A DNA stretch of 64,000 nucleotides from Gavia stellata (GCF_030936135.1 NC_082595.1:16381930-16445929), one strand, 5' to 3'; positions 1 through 14,076 are shown, counted from the first letter of the stretch. Numbers and translations: made by a program. The notes: generated by a model from the letters alone, not told the origin.

Positions 1-3000
1 TGACATCATTTATGCTGAACTTTGACTCTCAAAGCATTATTTTGCTTTTGGAAACAGAAGCTTCTGGTGACTGAGAGACAAAAAGGCAAAGGTCAGGGTT
101 CAAACAGTAGTCTTAAGAGGACTGTTTTGTTCCTGTTGGACTGCAAAATTTGTACTAACTTCAGTGTGCATTCTTACTCTCATCTGTACAGAACACTAAC
201 ATTTTGCAAAAGACAGGCAACTCTTATCTCCCTGTATCGTAAAGATAAACACAAAAGTCTTACACAAGTGGCTGCAGCAAGGGTCTGTAACTAATGTGGA
301 AGAGTAATGATGCAAGCATATAATACCTAGAAATACTTCTTCTCTGATCACAAATTTTGGGGTTTATCTATGTTACATAAAATACTGAGGAGTTAGATCC
401 TCCACTGGCTTAAGCTGTAGCTCTATCATAGCACATGGAATTATGCTGATTTGTATAAGATGATCACATATTTGAAAAACATATTTTGGCATAGATGGCT
501 GATAGACTCTCAGAAGGGCTCTCTAGAGTAAGGGAGTAGAAGGAAATAAGCCCTTTTAGAAAATAATACTCACATACTTGAGTAAGAAGTGTCTTACCCA
601 GTGAGAAATGTACCCTTTTTTTCTTATGTACAAGCCACATTATATCTAATAAAATAACAACAACTTGTGATCCAGAAACAGGATGGACACGTATACGAAC
701 AATACAAGGGGGTGCTTTCTCCAGGAGTGTTTCCCTTGCACTGCTTCTGGTACCTTTGTCTGCTTGTTTTTCTGAAGTAGCACCTCTTGGTTCAGTTTCT
801 GTGCAGGTTATTCAAGGACTTTTTTTCAAGTACCAATATACTTGCAGGGATGCGGTTTATCTGAAAGGCAGACTATGCAAACGAACATACAATAAACTTC
901 TGCAGTTCCTAATTTTTTCCACTCCAAAGATTGTTCTTCCATTGCCTGACCCTTTGGTGCAAAATGCATCAACAGCCTAGAAGCTGGTATGTAAACTTCA
1001 CATGCCAAGCAGAGTGAATTCTAAGGACATCCATAGCTGAACAGTTTCCGTGATGGGAGAAGAATACATTCATGCAAGGATGGAAAACTTGGTTTACCAA
1101 CAGTCGGGCCATTTGCTGTGGAATAATTCGGTCACTATTGGCATTAGACCAATTACTACTTTACATGGTGCCACTGTCCTTTGAGAAGCATAAGCTTCCA
1201 GCTCCCATGACCAAACACAGGACTGAAAAGGGCAAGGAATGATAACAAAGGAATTCAAGCTATCTACTACCAGAAAGCAGACCTGACTTCCAACCAAACA
1301 CCTGACATGAAAAACTGGCTTACAATAAAATCCGCATTTCCTTTGTGGAGTCTCTCATATCTAAGGCTAGTCAAGGATGAGAGGTAAAATGCCAAACCAT
1401 TTTGTTTATTAACAATAAAAGTCTGCCAGTTCTTTGCAGCAATAGTAAAAAAAAAAAAAAAAAAAGGTAGCTACCTGTGATGCTGCTATTCCATCATTCT
1501 GAAGCTGTTGTTCAGGATATCGTATTACTTTTTGTCTTTATTTATTTCCAAGTGTTATTGCTCGGCAGGCAAAACTCTTGGACTGTGATGTGTACCTTTC
1601 CTTCCAGCATCTAGGTTTTCACAGTGATATTAATACCAAGAATACTGGAACAGATCTAAGATAAATATCCCACTGTCCTCTTCATTGGGTCCTACACATC
1701 AACTACTGTGCTAGCATAAAGAAAAGTTAGGTATTCCACAACTAGATGAAGAACAGACAAGGGAAAGCTCACAGTGAAATGCTTGGAGCTCGCTTGCTGT
1801 ATACAAACGGGATGGAAGACAAATCCAAGCTGCTTTTTGATCCTGACAGTCTGGGCCACATTCTGTTTGGCTCCGCACCGGCAGCCTTCAGCCCCTTCGC
1901 TCCCGCACTCACACAGGCATAAGGCGTTGCCTAACCTCCCTGTGCTGCAAAGCAGCTGGGTCGATGCAGCGTTAATTAGGCCGGGACGAACATGCGCAGG
2001 CCAAATATGAGTGGAGCCGATGCTCCATCCCAAGGAGCAGCACAGCAAAGCTCTCATGGAGGAGCAGCCAGCTCTGCTGCTCAGTGCTTCCCGTGACCCA
2101 GGTGCCTCGACTTCAACACTCATCACGTTCCCCCTCTGCTGCTCCCAGAGCACTTGAAGGTGTTCCCTTAGATGCTATAATTTAGCCCTTCCAGGCATCA
2201 GTCCTGTTCACCCATATGAGGACGACAGAGTATTTAAAGCCGAAACAGCCAAAGAATATATTCAAGAATCTATGATAAAAGCTACAATTTTATGCACCAT
2301 GGAGCATCCATCAAGGAAATGCACAGAGCTAGTGCCACAAAATAATTACATGGGCAGAGTCCATTGTAAACACAGCTTCTATGTGCATCAGCACAGCTGG
2401 GGACAGTGTTTAAAAATATAGTTATGTAATGCATTTTATGTAGTTCGTGAGCCATTCAAGTGATACCATCAGTTCAGCAAAATTGCATGCAGCAATTCTG
2501 TATCTATTGGCCTGAGCAAAGAAACATTTTTCAAGAGCATTATTTTTTTCCTGCCACGAAATAGATTTGTCTCCGATGCCTACGGGGGATTTGTGTCTCT
2601 GTCATTGGCCACTTTCTCTCCTACTTTCACCAATGAAGGAGAAAGAAATGGGGAGTTATTTTTGGCCTTGCAGCAGACTCCAGCATCTAAATCAGTTAGT
2701 CCTGAAACCACTTGGGGTGGTGCTGGTTCTGTTTTAATGGCTTTAGAGAGAAGGAATTTGTGATGTCTGACTGTTAGCGAAGGGAAACAAAGCAGCTGTT
2801 GTTGGGTAGAAGGGCAAAGCAAGGTTAAGACACTGTGTAACGAAGCAGGGTCCAGCCTTTAGTACTAGTTGTGCAGCAAACGATGAGTCGTGGCTAGGGC
2901 AACAGAGAGGAGGCTATTACTAAGCCCCATGCAGGCTTCAGTGTAGCAGGAGATCTCCATTAAAATGCACAAAGAAAGTAGGCTTAAAGCTATACTTATT

Positions 3001-6000
3001 GCTGACACCCTCCCCCATTTATTTTATCCTTGTAATGCTTATAGTATATGAGCTGCAGAAAACATAGAGGAAAGCTTTGCTTTCCTTCTTGTTTAATCTG
3101 CTGTTGCAGCTGAGCTGAGGTGATGCAACAGTAAAATTTCTAAGACAGTGCTTAACAGTGCTGCTAAATGATAGCAGCAGCATGCACAGATATTTATCTG
3201 AGGCAAAAATAGAGGTTTATAGATACTACTTAATGGTCATTTTAAGGCCCCAAAGCTTTCACTGCTTTGCAGACAGTAGTTTATATGTCTTGGCCAAATC
3301 ATACGTGGAAAATTACATTTGACCTATCAAAATCTTTGTAGGAGACCCAGCAGATTGCTTTTTCATTTAAAGAGACCATTAAAGAAATCTGTACCTAGTT
3401 TCATAATACCAGATCCACAGGTGGGAGTAGGGAGATAACTTCTTCAGTTAGCCAGGAGCTGCTTAGCACAGAAATAGGACTTAATGCTAATTTCTAAATA
3501 TGGATCTGATATTTGAAAAGAGATTTCCTTTTCTCTGTTAGATGCTGGGTCATGTGTAGCATGTTGAAAAGGAGAGTGGGGACCAAAATCCAGGTGTTTG
3601 CATTCCTGCTTGCATGGTAGCATCATTGAGAAATAGATACGTAACTCCTTGTTTTCTCTCTTCCTCCCTTTGAATATTGTATTTCTTTTTGCTTAGTGGA
3701 ATGGCATCAATCAGAAGACAGAAGATATCACAACCAGAAGAGTCCATCACCGGCTGTGGCATGGCAGAGCCTAGCAAAGTGGGAGCTCTGCTTTTGGATC
3801 TCATCTGGACGGTCAGCAATGCTCAACAGAATAGTTGTTTGTCTGATTCCAGAGCTACTAAGCTGTTTAGATGCTTCCTTCCCCATGGAAGTCTCTGTAA
3901 AATACATTTTGTAGATGAAGCTCTTTGTGCTCTCTGTGGTAGAGCCTGCATAGATTATCTAGATATAGACACATATAGTGCATGCCACCTCAGATTCACA
4001 GGGAAAGCTAAGGCAGCTATCAATGCATTGACTCCACTGCACAGCCTACTGTCATACATGTATGCTGGTGACCGTATTTCGTGTCACAGTACACAATGAA
4101 GATGGGGTTTTGCATTAACACTTTATGTAAATATACACACGCGCACACACACATATATATAGTGCATAGATACTGAGCAGAATCTTTATATATTATTAGG
4201 AAAGATCAGTTTTGGGGAGGCCTAAGCAGTTAAATGGTTTCTGTAATTAAACTTGAAGCAACCTTTTGCATTTTTTATATCATTCAACATGTGATTTTTT
4301 AAAGTTGCACTGAGTGGAATTTTTTGAGAGAAGTTTTATCAACTCAAACAATTACTGCTTTGCAGCACAAGGTGTATGGTGTAGTCAGCCAAAATGAAAC
4401 TATTACCTCCTACCATGCAGACAAATGGAAGGTATAAATAAACAGAACTTTTAAATTAACTTGCTAAGCAAAATTGGTCAGTGGCTGACTAAGAAATACT
4501 TCAGTGTGTGCTATCAGCATTGAATGTGAGAGTTTTGTGGTGGGTTTTTTTCTGTAAAATGCAACATTTCATATTCTCATGGGAATTTGTAATTGTCAAC
4601 TTTAATGTGCTCAATACATTTGAACAAGACATATTTAACACAATGCCTGCACACAGTGAGCTGGATTTTCAAAACCACACTGTTGAGCAAATATCCTCAT
4701 GAGGTTATATGTCTGTGGCTTGTTTATGGAGGAGACAATACCTTTGTAATTCTGGTTCAGGATGTGTGATACCAACAGGTGAAGGCCAAATTCTTCTTTA
4801 TATGTCTTACCTAATCCAACTGGAATGGTATCAGTATAAAATGAGTTGAAAAAATTACAGTTTTGGACCCTAAAATGCTATATTTACTACCTTTCAAAGG
4901 AAACATGTTAAATAGAGTACTGTCAGCAGATGAGACATGGGGAAGAAGCAGGAATGGATAGGCAACGTGACTTCCTCAGGATCACGTAACAGATTTGTAG
5001 AGGAATTCACAGCAGAGCCCCTGACTTGTGTTCCACACGTTGCTAACCACTTCTCAGGTCCAAACTGCTTGCAGTATGCCTTTCTGTAGAAATATCACAA
5101 CACTGCACTACCACCGGAGCAGCAGAGAACATGTTCATTGAACATTTGTTAAACAGATCTGATTTAAGGTTCTTAACACAAAAGTTACTTGAAAGGGTAC
5201 GCTCTATCCAAATGTATTCAGCACAACTTTATGGCTTAAATGCTAATAGAAAAATTGATTAAGAAAAACACTTTCAAATGGCATCTATTTAATATGACCA
5301 GAGGGAACCTTCTAAACACAAAATTAAATAATTTATGTCAGTACCATCTGGGTGAAGCCTGGCTTTGAATTCAGAGGTAGAAATGTGCAGGCAGCACGTC
5401 GTGTCCTAGAAAGAGGAACAACGCCACTTCTACCTTTATCAGAGAACAGAGGATCCCAGCACCGACATTAGCATGGAAAAAAATGAGTTAAAAGCATAGG
5501 GAATCCTTCAGACTGTGTGTGCAGATATTTCTGAGTAGCCACAAAGAGGTTAGTGCTAAGTATATTTTTTAGTTAGCAGAATTACCCAGGTGTAACCAAA
5601 ACTCTTATTGCTTGCAGCCAATCAATCATTCTTAAAATATGGTACATATGTGAAACTGTTACCTCTTCCAAAACAGACAACTGCCTTGGCACAGCAGAGT
5701 AATACTGCAGGGTAAACTGGGATTTGGTCACAGGTTCGAAGGAGCGTCATAAGGATAACCATCAACCCCATGTCCTTAAATTCCTTCAATACTCTTCCTT
5801 TAATCCCTCATACTAATGTTATTTATACAGTGTTTATTAAAAGTGGTTTCTAATTTCAGGTGCCTCACTTAAATCACCCAACTGCTAGAGGTCTGCACAC
5901 CAAACTCCAACTGAAATAATGGAAACAATGGGCAATATGTACCTAATCCCATCTCCTTCCCTATGATCGCAGTAATACATTCCCACTCTTTCAAAGACCA

Positions 6001-6777
6001 CTCTCAGCACACATGGCTACTCAAGCTGTATTTCCTTAAAAAGGTGGCAGTTGGGGAAGCATTGGCTATTTGGGGAACTTGCATACAAAATACATTTTTT
6101 AAGTAAGAAGCTATCAACAGATGGATTTCATGAAGGAAAAACATTGAGCAAAATGCCATAGCCAGTCCAAATAGTTACAGCAAATAAGAAATGTGAAACT
6201 GAAACCCAGCTTGTAACCATATCTTGGCAGCATGCAGTTGCAGGTAATAATCGTCTTCACAGTCCAAATTCTCATGTACTTCCCTGCCCATGAAATGGAA
6301 AGTTGAGAACATGATTGTCTTGACTGGCAGACAGAGCAGGTGAATGACAGCTTTGAGCTACTTGGAAACTACGAAAGAGACTCAGCCTTTAGAACAGTAG
6401 GTGCTGGTCAGCCTCTTCCATGACGACCCTCCAAAGCACTTGATCATCAGGATATTTCCTATTACTCACTATGCACAACAACAGGAGAAGTGGTGATATG
6501 TCCTCTTCTCATCAACAAGGTTGACAACGAAACAACTGTTTTAAGGGCAAGGAGAAGGTGATAGCCAACTTCTACCTGCAGCATTGTCCGAGAGCACTGT
6601 GAATGTTTCTTCCCCCAATGGAAAAGGTAGGTAGATGTGGGGAAAGGTCCACACAAGTTCCTACCCTCCATCATATCCTGAATCTTCTATAATTCATGGC
6701 TGTTGGCTTAGACCTAGACCCAGTTTTGAGTATCCACTCATCTGGCACATGCAGGTGAGAAATTGGTCTGTTATAGA
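1..6777. other. Intergenic sequence, no gene recognised
   Basis: This stretch is AT-rich and non-coding in appearance. Short open frames occur on both strands, but none resembles a known protein family. A poly(A) run lies at about 1448-1465 and a CA/TA microsatellite at 4131-4162. A somewhat GC-richer patch at about 1850-2150 has no recognisable coding content. The longest open frame (3696-4099, +) is discussed in the findings. Confidence 0.6.
4131..4162. repeat. CA/TA dinucleotide microsatellite
   Basis: An alternating purine-pyrimidine tract in which TA, CA and CG steps merge (roughly ATACACACGCG, then CACACA, then TATATA). It is a simple-sequence repeat and probably length-polymorphic. 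No function is implied. Confidence 0.85.
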
Positions 6778-7275
6778 CTCCAGAGAGTTTAAGGCAAGAA
6801 TGGACCATTACGATCACCCTTTCTAATCTCTGATGTATCACCACTCTTTTAATTTCAACTCAGTAACCCCATATAGAACCAAATAACCATCTATTTAAGT
6901 AAATATCTGGCCAAAATGTGTCTTCTGAAAAGTTACTCAGTCTTGCCTTAAAGAAGAGGATATGAACAATCACTCCTTAGGAGGTTTTTCTTAGCAATAT
7001 ACCACCCTTTCAAAGTATAAGCAAAATTTCTAGTTTGAGCTTGCTTAGCCTCAGGTTCCAGATGGCTGAGAGGTAATTCAGCAGTCTCCACGCATTCTCT
7101 TGAGCCATTCAATCATTTTTTGGCAATCAGTACAGTCTTACCATGAGGGTACTTTATACTACGCAAATCAATTCTTAACCTTCTTCCTGATAAAGCTAAA
7201 TAGGCTGTCCACTAAGGCTCTCCAGTAAAGATCCCAGGCCTCAAATCTGTTTGTGGCTTTCTGCACAATCTTTAA
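6778..7275 (-). mobile_element. Ancient CR1-type LINE 3' fragment
   Basis: Read on the minus strand, this matches the 3' end of old CR1 LINEs found in reptiles and birds. The diagnostic parts on the plus strand are the start, which carries the element's terminal GAGTTTAAGGC...GGACCATTA...GATCA series, and the inner part near 7180-7205 (AACCTTCTTCCTGATAAAGC followed by TAAATAGGCTG), which corresponds to the conserved end of the reverse-transcriptase region. No reading frame survives and divergence is heavy, so it long predates the other CR1 copies here. The assignment rests on remembered consensus features, not an alignment. The boundaries are approximate. Confidence 0.65.
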
Positions 7276-10200
7276 TCAATACCTAGGCGACTAACGTATC
7301 CGTCATTGCATGTCAAAAAAAAAAAAAAAAGAGACATTGAGACAGAAAAGGGACATAGGAGGAGAAAGAGTGTGCACCCTAAACAGCAAGTCTACAACAT
7401 TACGAAAGACAGTGCTCAGATCTAGACTTCATCTGTTTTACTTACTTTCCTTATGTTCAAGCCTTACCTTTAGATCTCCCAGACATATAAGAACAAAGGA
7501 TTAGAGAAATCATTGTATTTCCATGGTCGAAGAAAAATTTTAGGCCCCCTGCATTATATGTAGAACTGCTTAGCCACTGGGCAGGACGGTGTTCAGACAA
7601 AGGCTGCGACGAAAGAGGTGTGAAGAGAATATCCAGGACAGTGTGGACCTGCTGGAAGGCACCCCTGCAGGGCTGGCCGCAGGGGCGCTTGCAGAGGTGC
7701 TCTGCATCCTGCTGCCAAGCGCCAACCGGGACTGCTTCCACTCAGCCCTTCTGTATGTCACCCGTTTTGACCTGGAACAGAGCACTGATATTTGGGCTCC
7801 AGGCCGTGGCTATTCAAGGACTGAGTTCATATTTGCTAAGCTGTTAATTACTGTGCAGGACTTAGTGTAATACCAATGACACAGCAGGAAGTATCCCAGA
7901 GTCTCTACTTTACCATTCTCCACCATTACCAAGGAGACTGTATACCACTTCTTACTTCACATTATTATGTCTTCAAGAATGATCAGATCACATTTTCAGG
8001 AAGGAGCCATCTTAGGAATGGCATATATTTAAAAGAAAGGCAATTTCCAATTACGACAGTCTGTAAAAGCCAGAGATCAGATTCAATTACACTGCACTTC
8101 GCAATTTACAATCTGTTGGTGATCATTCCAGCAGAGGCTTGTTAAATGCTGTCTTGCTGCAGACCTTCAAAATGTGCTTACCTGCTGAAAAAGAAGAGCT
8201 TCTCAGTCCAGACCCTCACCATAACTTAAGCTATCAAAACCCAGGCCAGACCCAAGCCTCCACTCAGAAACTCCACTTAGGCAAGGATGGCATGTGGCTG
8301 GGTTTCGGCCCAATAAAGGAACCTCGTAGGCTACTGAGCGATGTTAGTGTGAGCCCAAATTTAAAACGGCGAATTCACCACAATACACAAATATGCCATT
8401 CAGATTCTGACAGGCATACTGACCTATTACTTACATGCTTCTAAATCCAGAATCTGAATGTCCTCCTTCAATTTTCCTTTTTTGAGAATCAGGCCCTTCT
8501 GGCTTCACAGCTTGGTTGCTATTGCTGTGGCACATCAAATCTCGAGAGGTAACAACAGGCATGTGGTGAAGGTTCTTGCCCTAATGTTTCCTAATGCACA
8601 TTCAGGCAGATTGCGTATACTCACAACCAAGGCAGGTTGCAAACTCCAGAGGACCACAAAGGCAGTGTGATTCCCAGGCAGGTGGCCTTTACAAGCCTCT
8701 TCTCATAAGTACAATGCAAATTATCCCTTAGGAGTGCTACTATAAAAATCAAGCAGTAGTGCTAAAGCCAATAGAATTGTACCAGTTCACACCAGATCAA
8801 AATTTGTCGCTCTCTAGGAAACCATATAACAGTCATATATGATGAATTGATTGAAGACACCAGCATGGGTTTCCAAAGAATCCATGGCTTGGGCAAACCA
8901 CAGGACTTGTGACCTGTTACAACAAAGCAGATCCAAAACATACCATTAAGGGTGATAGCGAAAATATTTGCAAAAGTGGAAAACGGTTATATTTCTAAAC
9001 TCATCCCAGAACTGTGTTCAACCCACTCACAGATTTACTCCTTCCCCCTTCCCTATACATGTACTTGTATGGACCTTGTCGAACACCAGAAAACATGAAA
9101 CTAAAGCAGAGGAGGACACCAACAGAGGTAACAGCATGCATCCTCTAACAAGGAAGATCAAAATGATCTAAAACTTGTTTAGGAGACTAGATAGCAACAA
9201 GAGTAATTTCCATGTATTAACAATGGCATGGTGTGAAATTAGCACACTCCTGAAGGGGCCATTGACCTTACATTGTGGTTATTTAACCTACAGTGTAATG
9301 GTGCAGTGCACCATGACAAAACACAGTTCAAAGTGTGCAGCTGCCATTGCAGATTTAGCTTTCTGCCTGGGATGCATTTGTTTTGTGTGTTCAGTTTACA
9401 CTTCTTTTAAATATTGTGACCTCTTTGCTCCCCTTTCTGCAGTTCCTTTTTTAAGGTTGCCTTACCAAGTGTTAGTAAGTTTTCATTTTTATTTTGGTTT
9501 TGGGCATGGTGGAAGCCAAAGATACTTCTCTGCTATCGTTCCCACTAATAATGAACTACGTTACCAGTGACATGGGCTAAAAGGGTTTTGTATAATCAAG
9601 GTAAATCAGAGTAATTTCAGAGAAAATCATGAAGTTGAGCTCAGATTACATAAATTACTCCAAAGTCACAGGAGGAACCAGGTCATATAGCAGACAGCAA
9701 TCTAAAACCCAGATTTGAACAGGTGTCAGCTCACCCTCCTGCCATGAAGAACGATCAGAAAAAGCACCGGGGGAGGATGAAGAGGAATGAATCCTGAAGG
9801 AGCTGCAAGTGCGAGAGCCCCCGTTCTCTCAGAAGTCCGATGGCTGCAAAAGCACACAGCAGCCTGCGGGGCTGCTCACACTTACCTTTCCAGCCCTCGG
9901 GGGAGTACAGCTGGAGCAGCACTTGGGCAGCATCCAAAAAGAGGTCTTGTCCCTAAAGAGTGGAGCTAAGGAGGTTCCAAGGAAGAGGTGAAGTTGACTT
10001 TGGCAGTCTTGAGGAAAATCCCGAGGCAGTTTTTGAGGTGAAAGGAGGGGAAAGCTAGGAGACAGGCAAACTTGGAAATGCAGCAGCTGCCCTATCCATT
10101 GAAATGGAAGTCACATAGGGATTAAATATGAAGACATAACTTCTGAGCTACAAGTATCATTGGGAAAAGGAGCCAGGAAATTCAGTACAAAGGGAGCTTC

Positions 10201-13200
10201 AAAGCTGCGTGTTTTTAGCTAAACAAACTAAATGTTAACAGAAGACACTGACATGAAGTTGGCTTTTATAAGAAAGAACTTTCCCTTCCTTCTCCCAGCA
10301 AGGCAACCAGCCAAGCTGAAAGCCGATGACCAAAGGTCACTCACCGCTCCTGAATCTCAGTAGTTATCAGGATCTCCACTGGAAACAAATGCTTTCACGC
10401 TACAGTCGAGCACGTTTATAAGGGCTGCTGAAAGCTACATTTCAATTAATGCAGAGGTAATACACTTCGGGTTCTGGGCAACATCAGAATGTGAGATATT
10501 TCGAGTGGCAGTGAGTCAATACTCTATTACTAGCAGCTTGGCAGGCAAAGCACATGCTGGGAATAGGGACACGGTGACGCTCTCCCCTCCCGGGACAGAG
10601 CCTGGGTGGGGAAGCGTCCACTTCTGCTGTGTGCCCTGTGCTAGGTTTTTTGGGTAAGCTGAGAGCTTTGGTTTCCAGGATTATCAGCTCAGCACCACTA
10701 TTGGAGCCCTATGTTTACTGTAATAATACGTTTCAAAACCTGCTTTGGAAAAACCCAAGATTCTGCAGATGAAAAGGCTACTAAGCTGAATTTTGAAAGC
10801 CGGTTTTTGTCCGCGCTACTCAAGTGTCCCTCCTGTTGGGCTTAGAGACCTGCCTACCTACATTCCCCAGAAAGTTAGCATCTCATCACTTCTGTTGGAA
10901 AGTACTATTTATATCACTTCCAACAGATCATGCCACTGGGGTCACAGAGATAATTATTTATACTTGGGGAAGGAAACACACAGCATTTCACGTCTCCTGC
11001 ACAAAAGACCCTTTGGTTTCTCTCAGTTTGGGTCTTGGTTACAAACTGCATTCCACTTTTTGACCTTGAGCTGTTGGGAAGTAGCTTCTGGACTAAACAA
11101 TTAGGAAGAAACTGAAACAATATTTGAATACTGGTGTGGGGTTGTGTACTTTTGAGCAGAGTGTGCTTGGGCCACTGATGGCAGACAGCCCCCTACACCT
11201 ACATGGAACTTCCTGCCTCTCTCAGAATTGATCTTGGTATGAACAAGGACCTTTTTCACTCCCTATAAAAGTTACACAGGGAAAAATCTAGAAAAATACT
11301 TAAAGATCTGTCTGAAAGACATCCTACTGGTTAACAGAAAGGCAGGGAATTGGGGTTTTTTGCCCATGAGACTGTGCCTGGCAACTCCATCCTGCTATGT
11401 CACATACATACACCACAGTGCTTGGTAGGAGAATAAGAACTTAACAAGGGAAATGGCAAAAGTCATCCATCTAATATGGGTGGGCTAAAATGAAGCTGAA
11501 GAGGAAATGAAAGACGATATATCCACAAATACTGATTAAGTTGTGGGCGTTAATGAAAAACAAAACTTTTCATCATTGAACTAAACAGTAGTTGGGACTG
11601 AACGTTACCCAAACTTAATATGCATCAAACAGAGAAATGAAGCTGTATTTTTTTAATGAATGAAATTCACTTGGGAGACGGTTGGCACAAAGTCTAAGCA
11701 GAAATTAAGACCCACTTCAAACCATAAAATAGGGCTTAAAGCCATAGACTTCTCTTTTCACCAGGGCTCATTTCATCCTTCAACAGGCAGAGAAAGGAAT
11801 GGAAGAGAGGAAACCAATGCAATAACCTCAGAGAAAAAATATCTAACGCTCAAGTTGGAAAATAGCAGCTCAGCATGCTTTGTGGGTTTTCTTCCCCCTT
11901 TTAAATTATTGTAGCATTTATTCCTCCACAGTGTATTCAAGTTCCTTGTATGTTCATCACTTCAGAAAGGAATTTGAGTGGAGTGGGAGTGCATAGCCAA
12001 GTATATGATTTGGATTACCTACAGCTTTCTCCAAAAATGTAGATTTATCTCTACATCAGCTGATTTTGGAGATGTGCCAACTAAGTAGGGTAACACACAA
12101 GAAAAGCAGTAGTCCCATTCTTTTCTTCTTAGAAATTACCTCTTCAATTAAAGTTGGGAGCAATTTTTTTCAAGTCTTTGTCATATTGTTGAAATACGTT
12201 CAAACACAAATCTGCTTGTTTTGCAGCAAATAATCCTTATGTCATGCAGTGTGTAAAACCCGACAGTGACAGAAATCTCTGCATAGGACACTTTCACAGA
12301 GCTTCCTGACTTCACTGCGGCTCTGGAAGGATGTGGAGCTCACTGCACACAGAGTCCACATCAGCAAAAATCATCAATAAAACTTTGCATGTTACTAATA
12401 AAACCCAACAGATTTCTATGCACCTTCCTTGCCAAAGCAGTGCCTCTGTGGAAAAACTGAAGTGAAGAGGGCAAAGTTTGCTTTCCTGCTCTATATCAGA
12501 GCAAGGAAAAACTGCCTTTCACTTGCTGCTTTTCTCCTAGGCCCACCTATTCTAGCTGACCTTTGAGCAGGGCACAGATCAAAGTGCAGAAAGCAGCATG
12601 GAAGTTCAGCTTCCTTGAACCACTTGGTTGCCATGTGAAGTTTAACCTCATTATCAACAACTCTCATTGTCACACTCAAAAAAGGACCCTTGAAATCCAC
12701 AGGCTATAACTCAATCAGTGCTGCAACTCCCACAGAGCACTACTACTGAAACAAGGATGACTGCGTTTCTTTGGAAGTTTGTCACATTTTATTCTGCACA
12801 TTGAAAAATTAAGCCATCATCCATACCAAACTCACCCACTTCAGCTATTTTGCATATAAGTCTTGATTTCACTAGTTGTTCTGTATGCTATATTAATTTT
12901 GTGCACAAAGATGAAAACCCCAGCCAGAGTCAGGTCCTGCTGAAAGCTCTGACTCATTCTCATATTTCTCTTTCCTCTATGGCCTTTCTTCCTAACCTTT
13001 ATATTCTTTCTCTGTAAGAAAGACTAAGAAAAAAGTCTTTTCCCCCCATTTACTGATGCTAGTGAGAGTAATGGCTTTTGTTCGCAGTCTTAATATAGCA
13101 TCATCACCATTCTCCTGCGGGTTTTCCATGAAACAGCCTACTTCATCTCATCAGTAGTCACCAAAGTTAGTTGAAACTTTTCTATGGATTCCAATGGGCA

Positions 13201-14076
13201 TTGAAATAAGCCCTTACAAAAACCAGCTTGTGCAGTTTCACTAAAATCTGTACTTTATAGTAGGTGATCTTTTTAAGGAAAGATTTTAATACTCAGGTCT
13301 ATTACATAAGTTACAGAACAAGCCATAGGCCCACAGCTGCCAAAGTGAAAATAAATGGAAATGTTCATTGAAATCATACCTGCAGCTCACACAAGAGCTC
13401 TGTATCTTCCAGTCTTCTACAACCAGGATGGGAAGGTAGTTGTCGGGTTCGACAAATTAGTGACCAGCACCAAACATCTTTAAGCGTATTCAGTTAACCT
13501 GGTGGACAGTCAGAAGGCAAAGGAGAAGACAGTCCTCTTACCAGTCTACTCTCTGTGGTATTTGCTGTCATAGAGTCTAATCCTTGCTAACCTCTGACAG
13601 ATGCACCAACAGTCGTCTTCCGAGTTATGCGATGGCTCACATTTGTTCTCCTTCACCCATTAATCTGTTCTAAGGACAATTGCAGTATTTCAGCTACAAC
13701 ATGCAAGAAGTACTAGTCTCACATGATGAAGTTTGTATCAGGTGAAAGCTCATGGAAAAGGGGGTTTAATTATCTCTTTCTTTTTTTAATACCTATTGAA
13801 TTTCATCCTGTAATCTCAGATAACACTTCTCACTCATGGTGTGCCTGTGAGGTGAGAACACTAACATTCAGTGTCTGGCACAGCCCTTCTTGCAAGTATT
13901 CTTACGGTGCTACTCTGCCTTCTCCCGGTTTTGAAAATCTAGTTGCGAGTTGCAATGCACAAAACACCTCAGCAGAGGATCAGCATTTCAAGGCAGCTCA
14001 CGTTTGTTTAAATGCTGTTTCCTCACCGCATCGTGAAAGTACTTTTGTTCCCACTTAGCTTACCATAACTTTGGAT
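7276..14076. other. Intergenic sequence with weak spliced-ORF candidate
   Basis: No known gene is recognised. A poly(A) tract lies at about 7315-7332. GC-richer patches at 7580-7790 and 9760-9990 stand out against the AT-rich background. On the minus strand, segments 9952-9886, 8540-8435 and 7548-7470 have GT-AG borders and join in phase (see findings). Their product matches no family I can name, so they are not annotated as a gene. Confidence 0.5.

Noticed and set aside
1448..1465. Poly(A) run considered as a processed pseudogene tail
   Set aside because: No coding-like sequence or target duplication precedes it. It is a plain homopolymer.
7589..7870. + strand frame with a RhoGAP-like helix (LLPSANRDCFHSALLYV)
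   Set aside because: The resemblance to the end of RhoGAP domains covers under 20 residues, there is no convincing donor, and no other RhoGAP motif lies nearby.
10343..10376. Possible small minus-strand exon reading EILITTEIQER
   Set aside because: It has good splice-site dinucleotides but only 34 bases, and its phase does not fit the candidate exon at 9952-9886.
12150..12245. Minus-strand open segment reading DLCLNVFQQYDKDLKKIAP
   Set aside because: It looks protein-like, but an in-frame TGA lies just before the only donor, and 30 open codons are common by chance.
13382..13480. Minus-strand open segment ending ELLCELQ before a GTATGA donor
   Set aside because: The donor is good but no acceptor is clear and the peptide matches nothing. 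It could be an upstream exon of the 7.5-9.95 kb candidate, but this is too weak to list.
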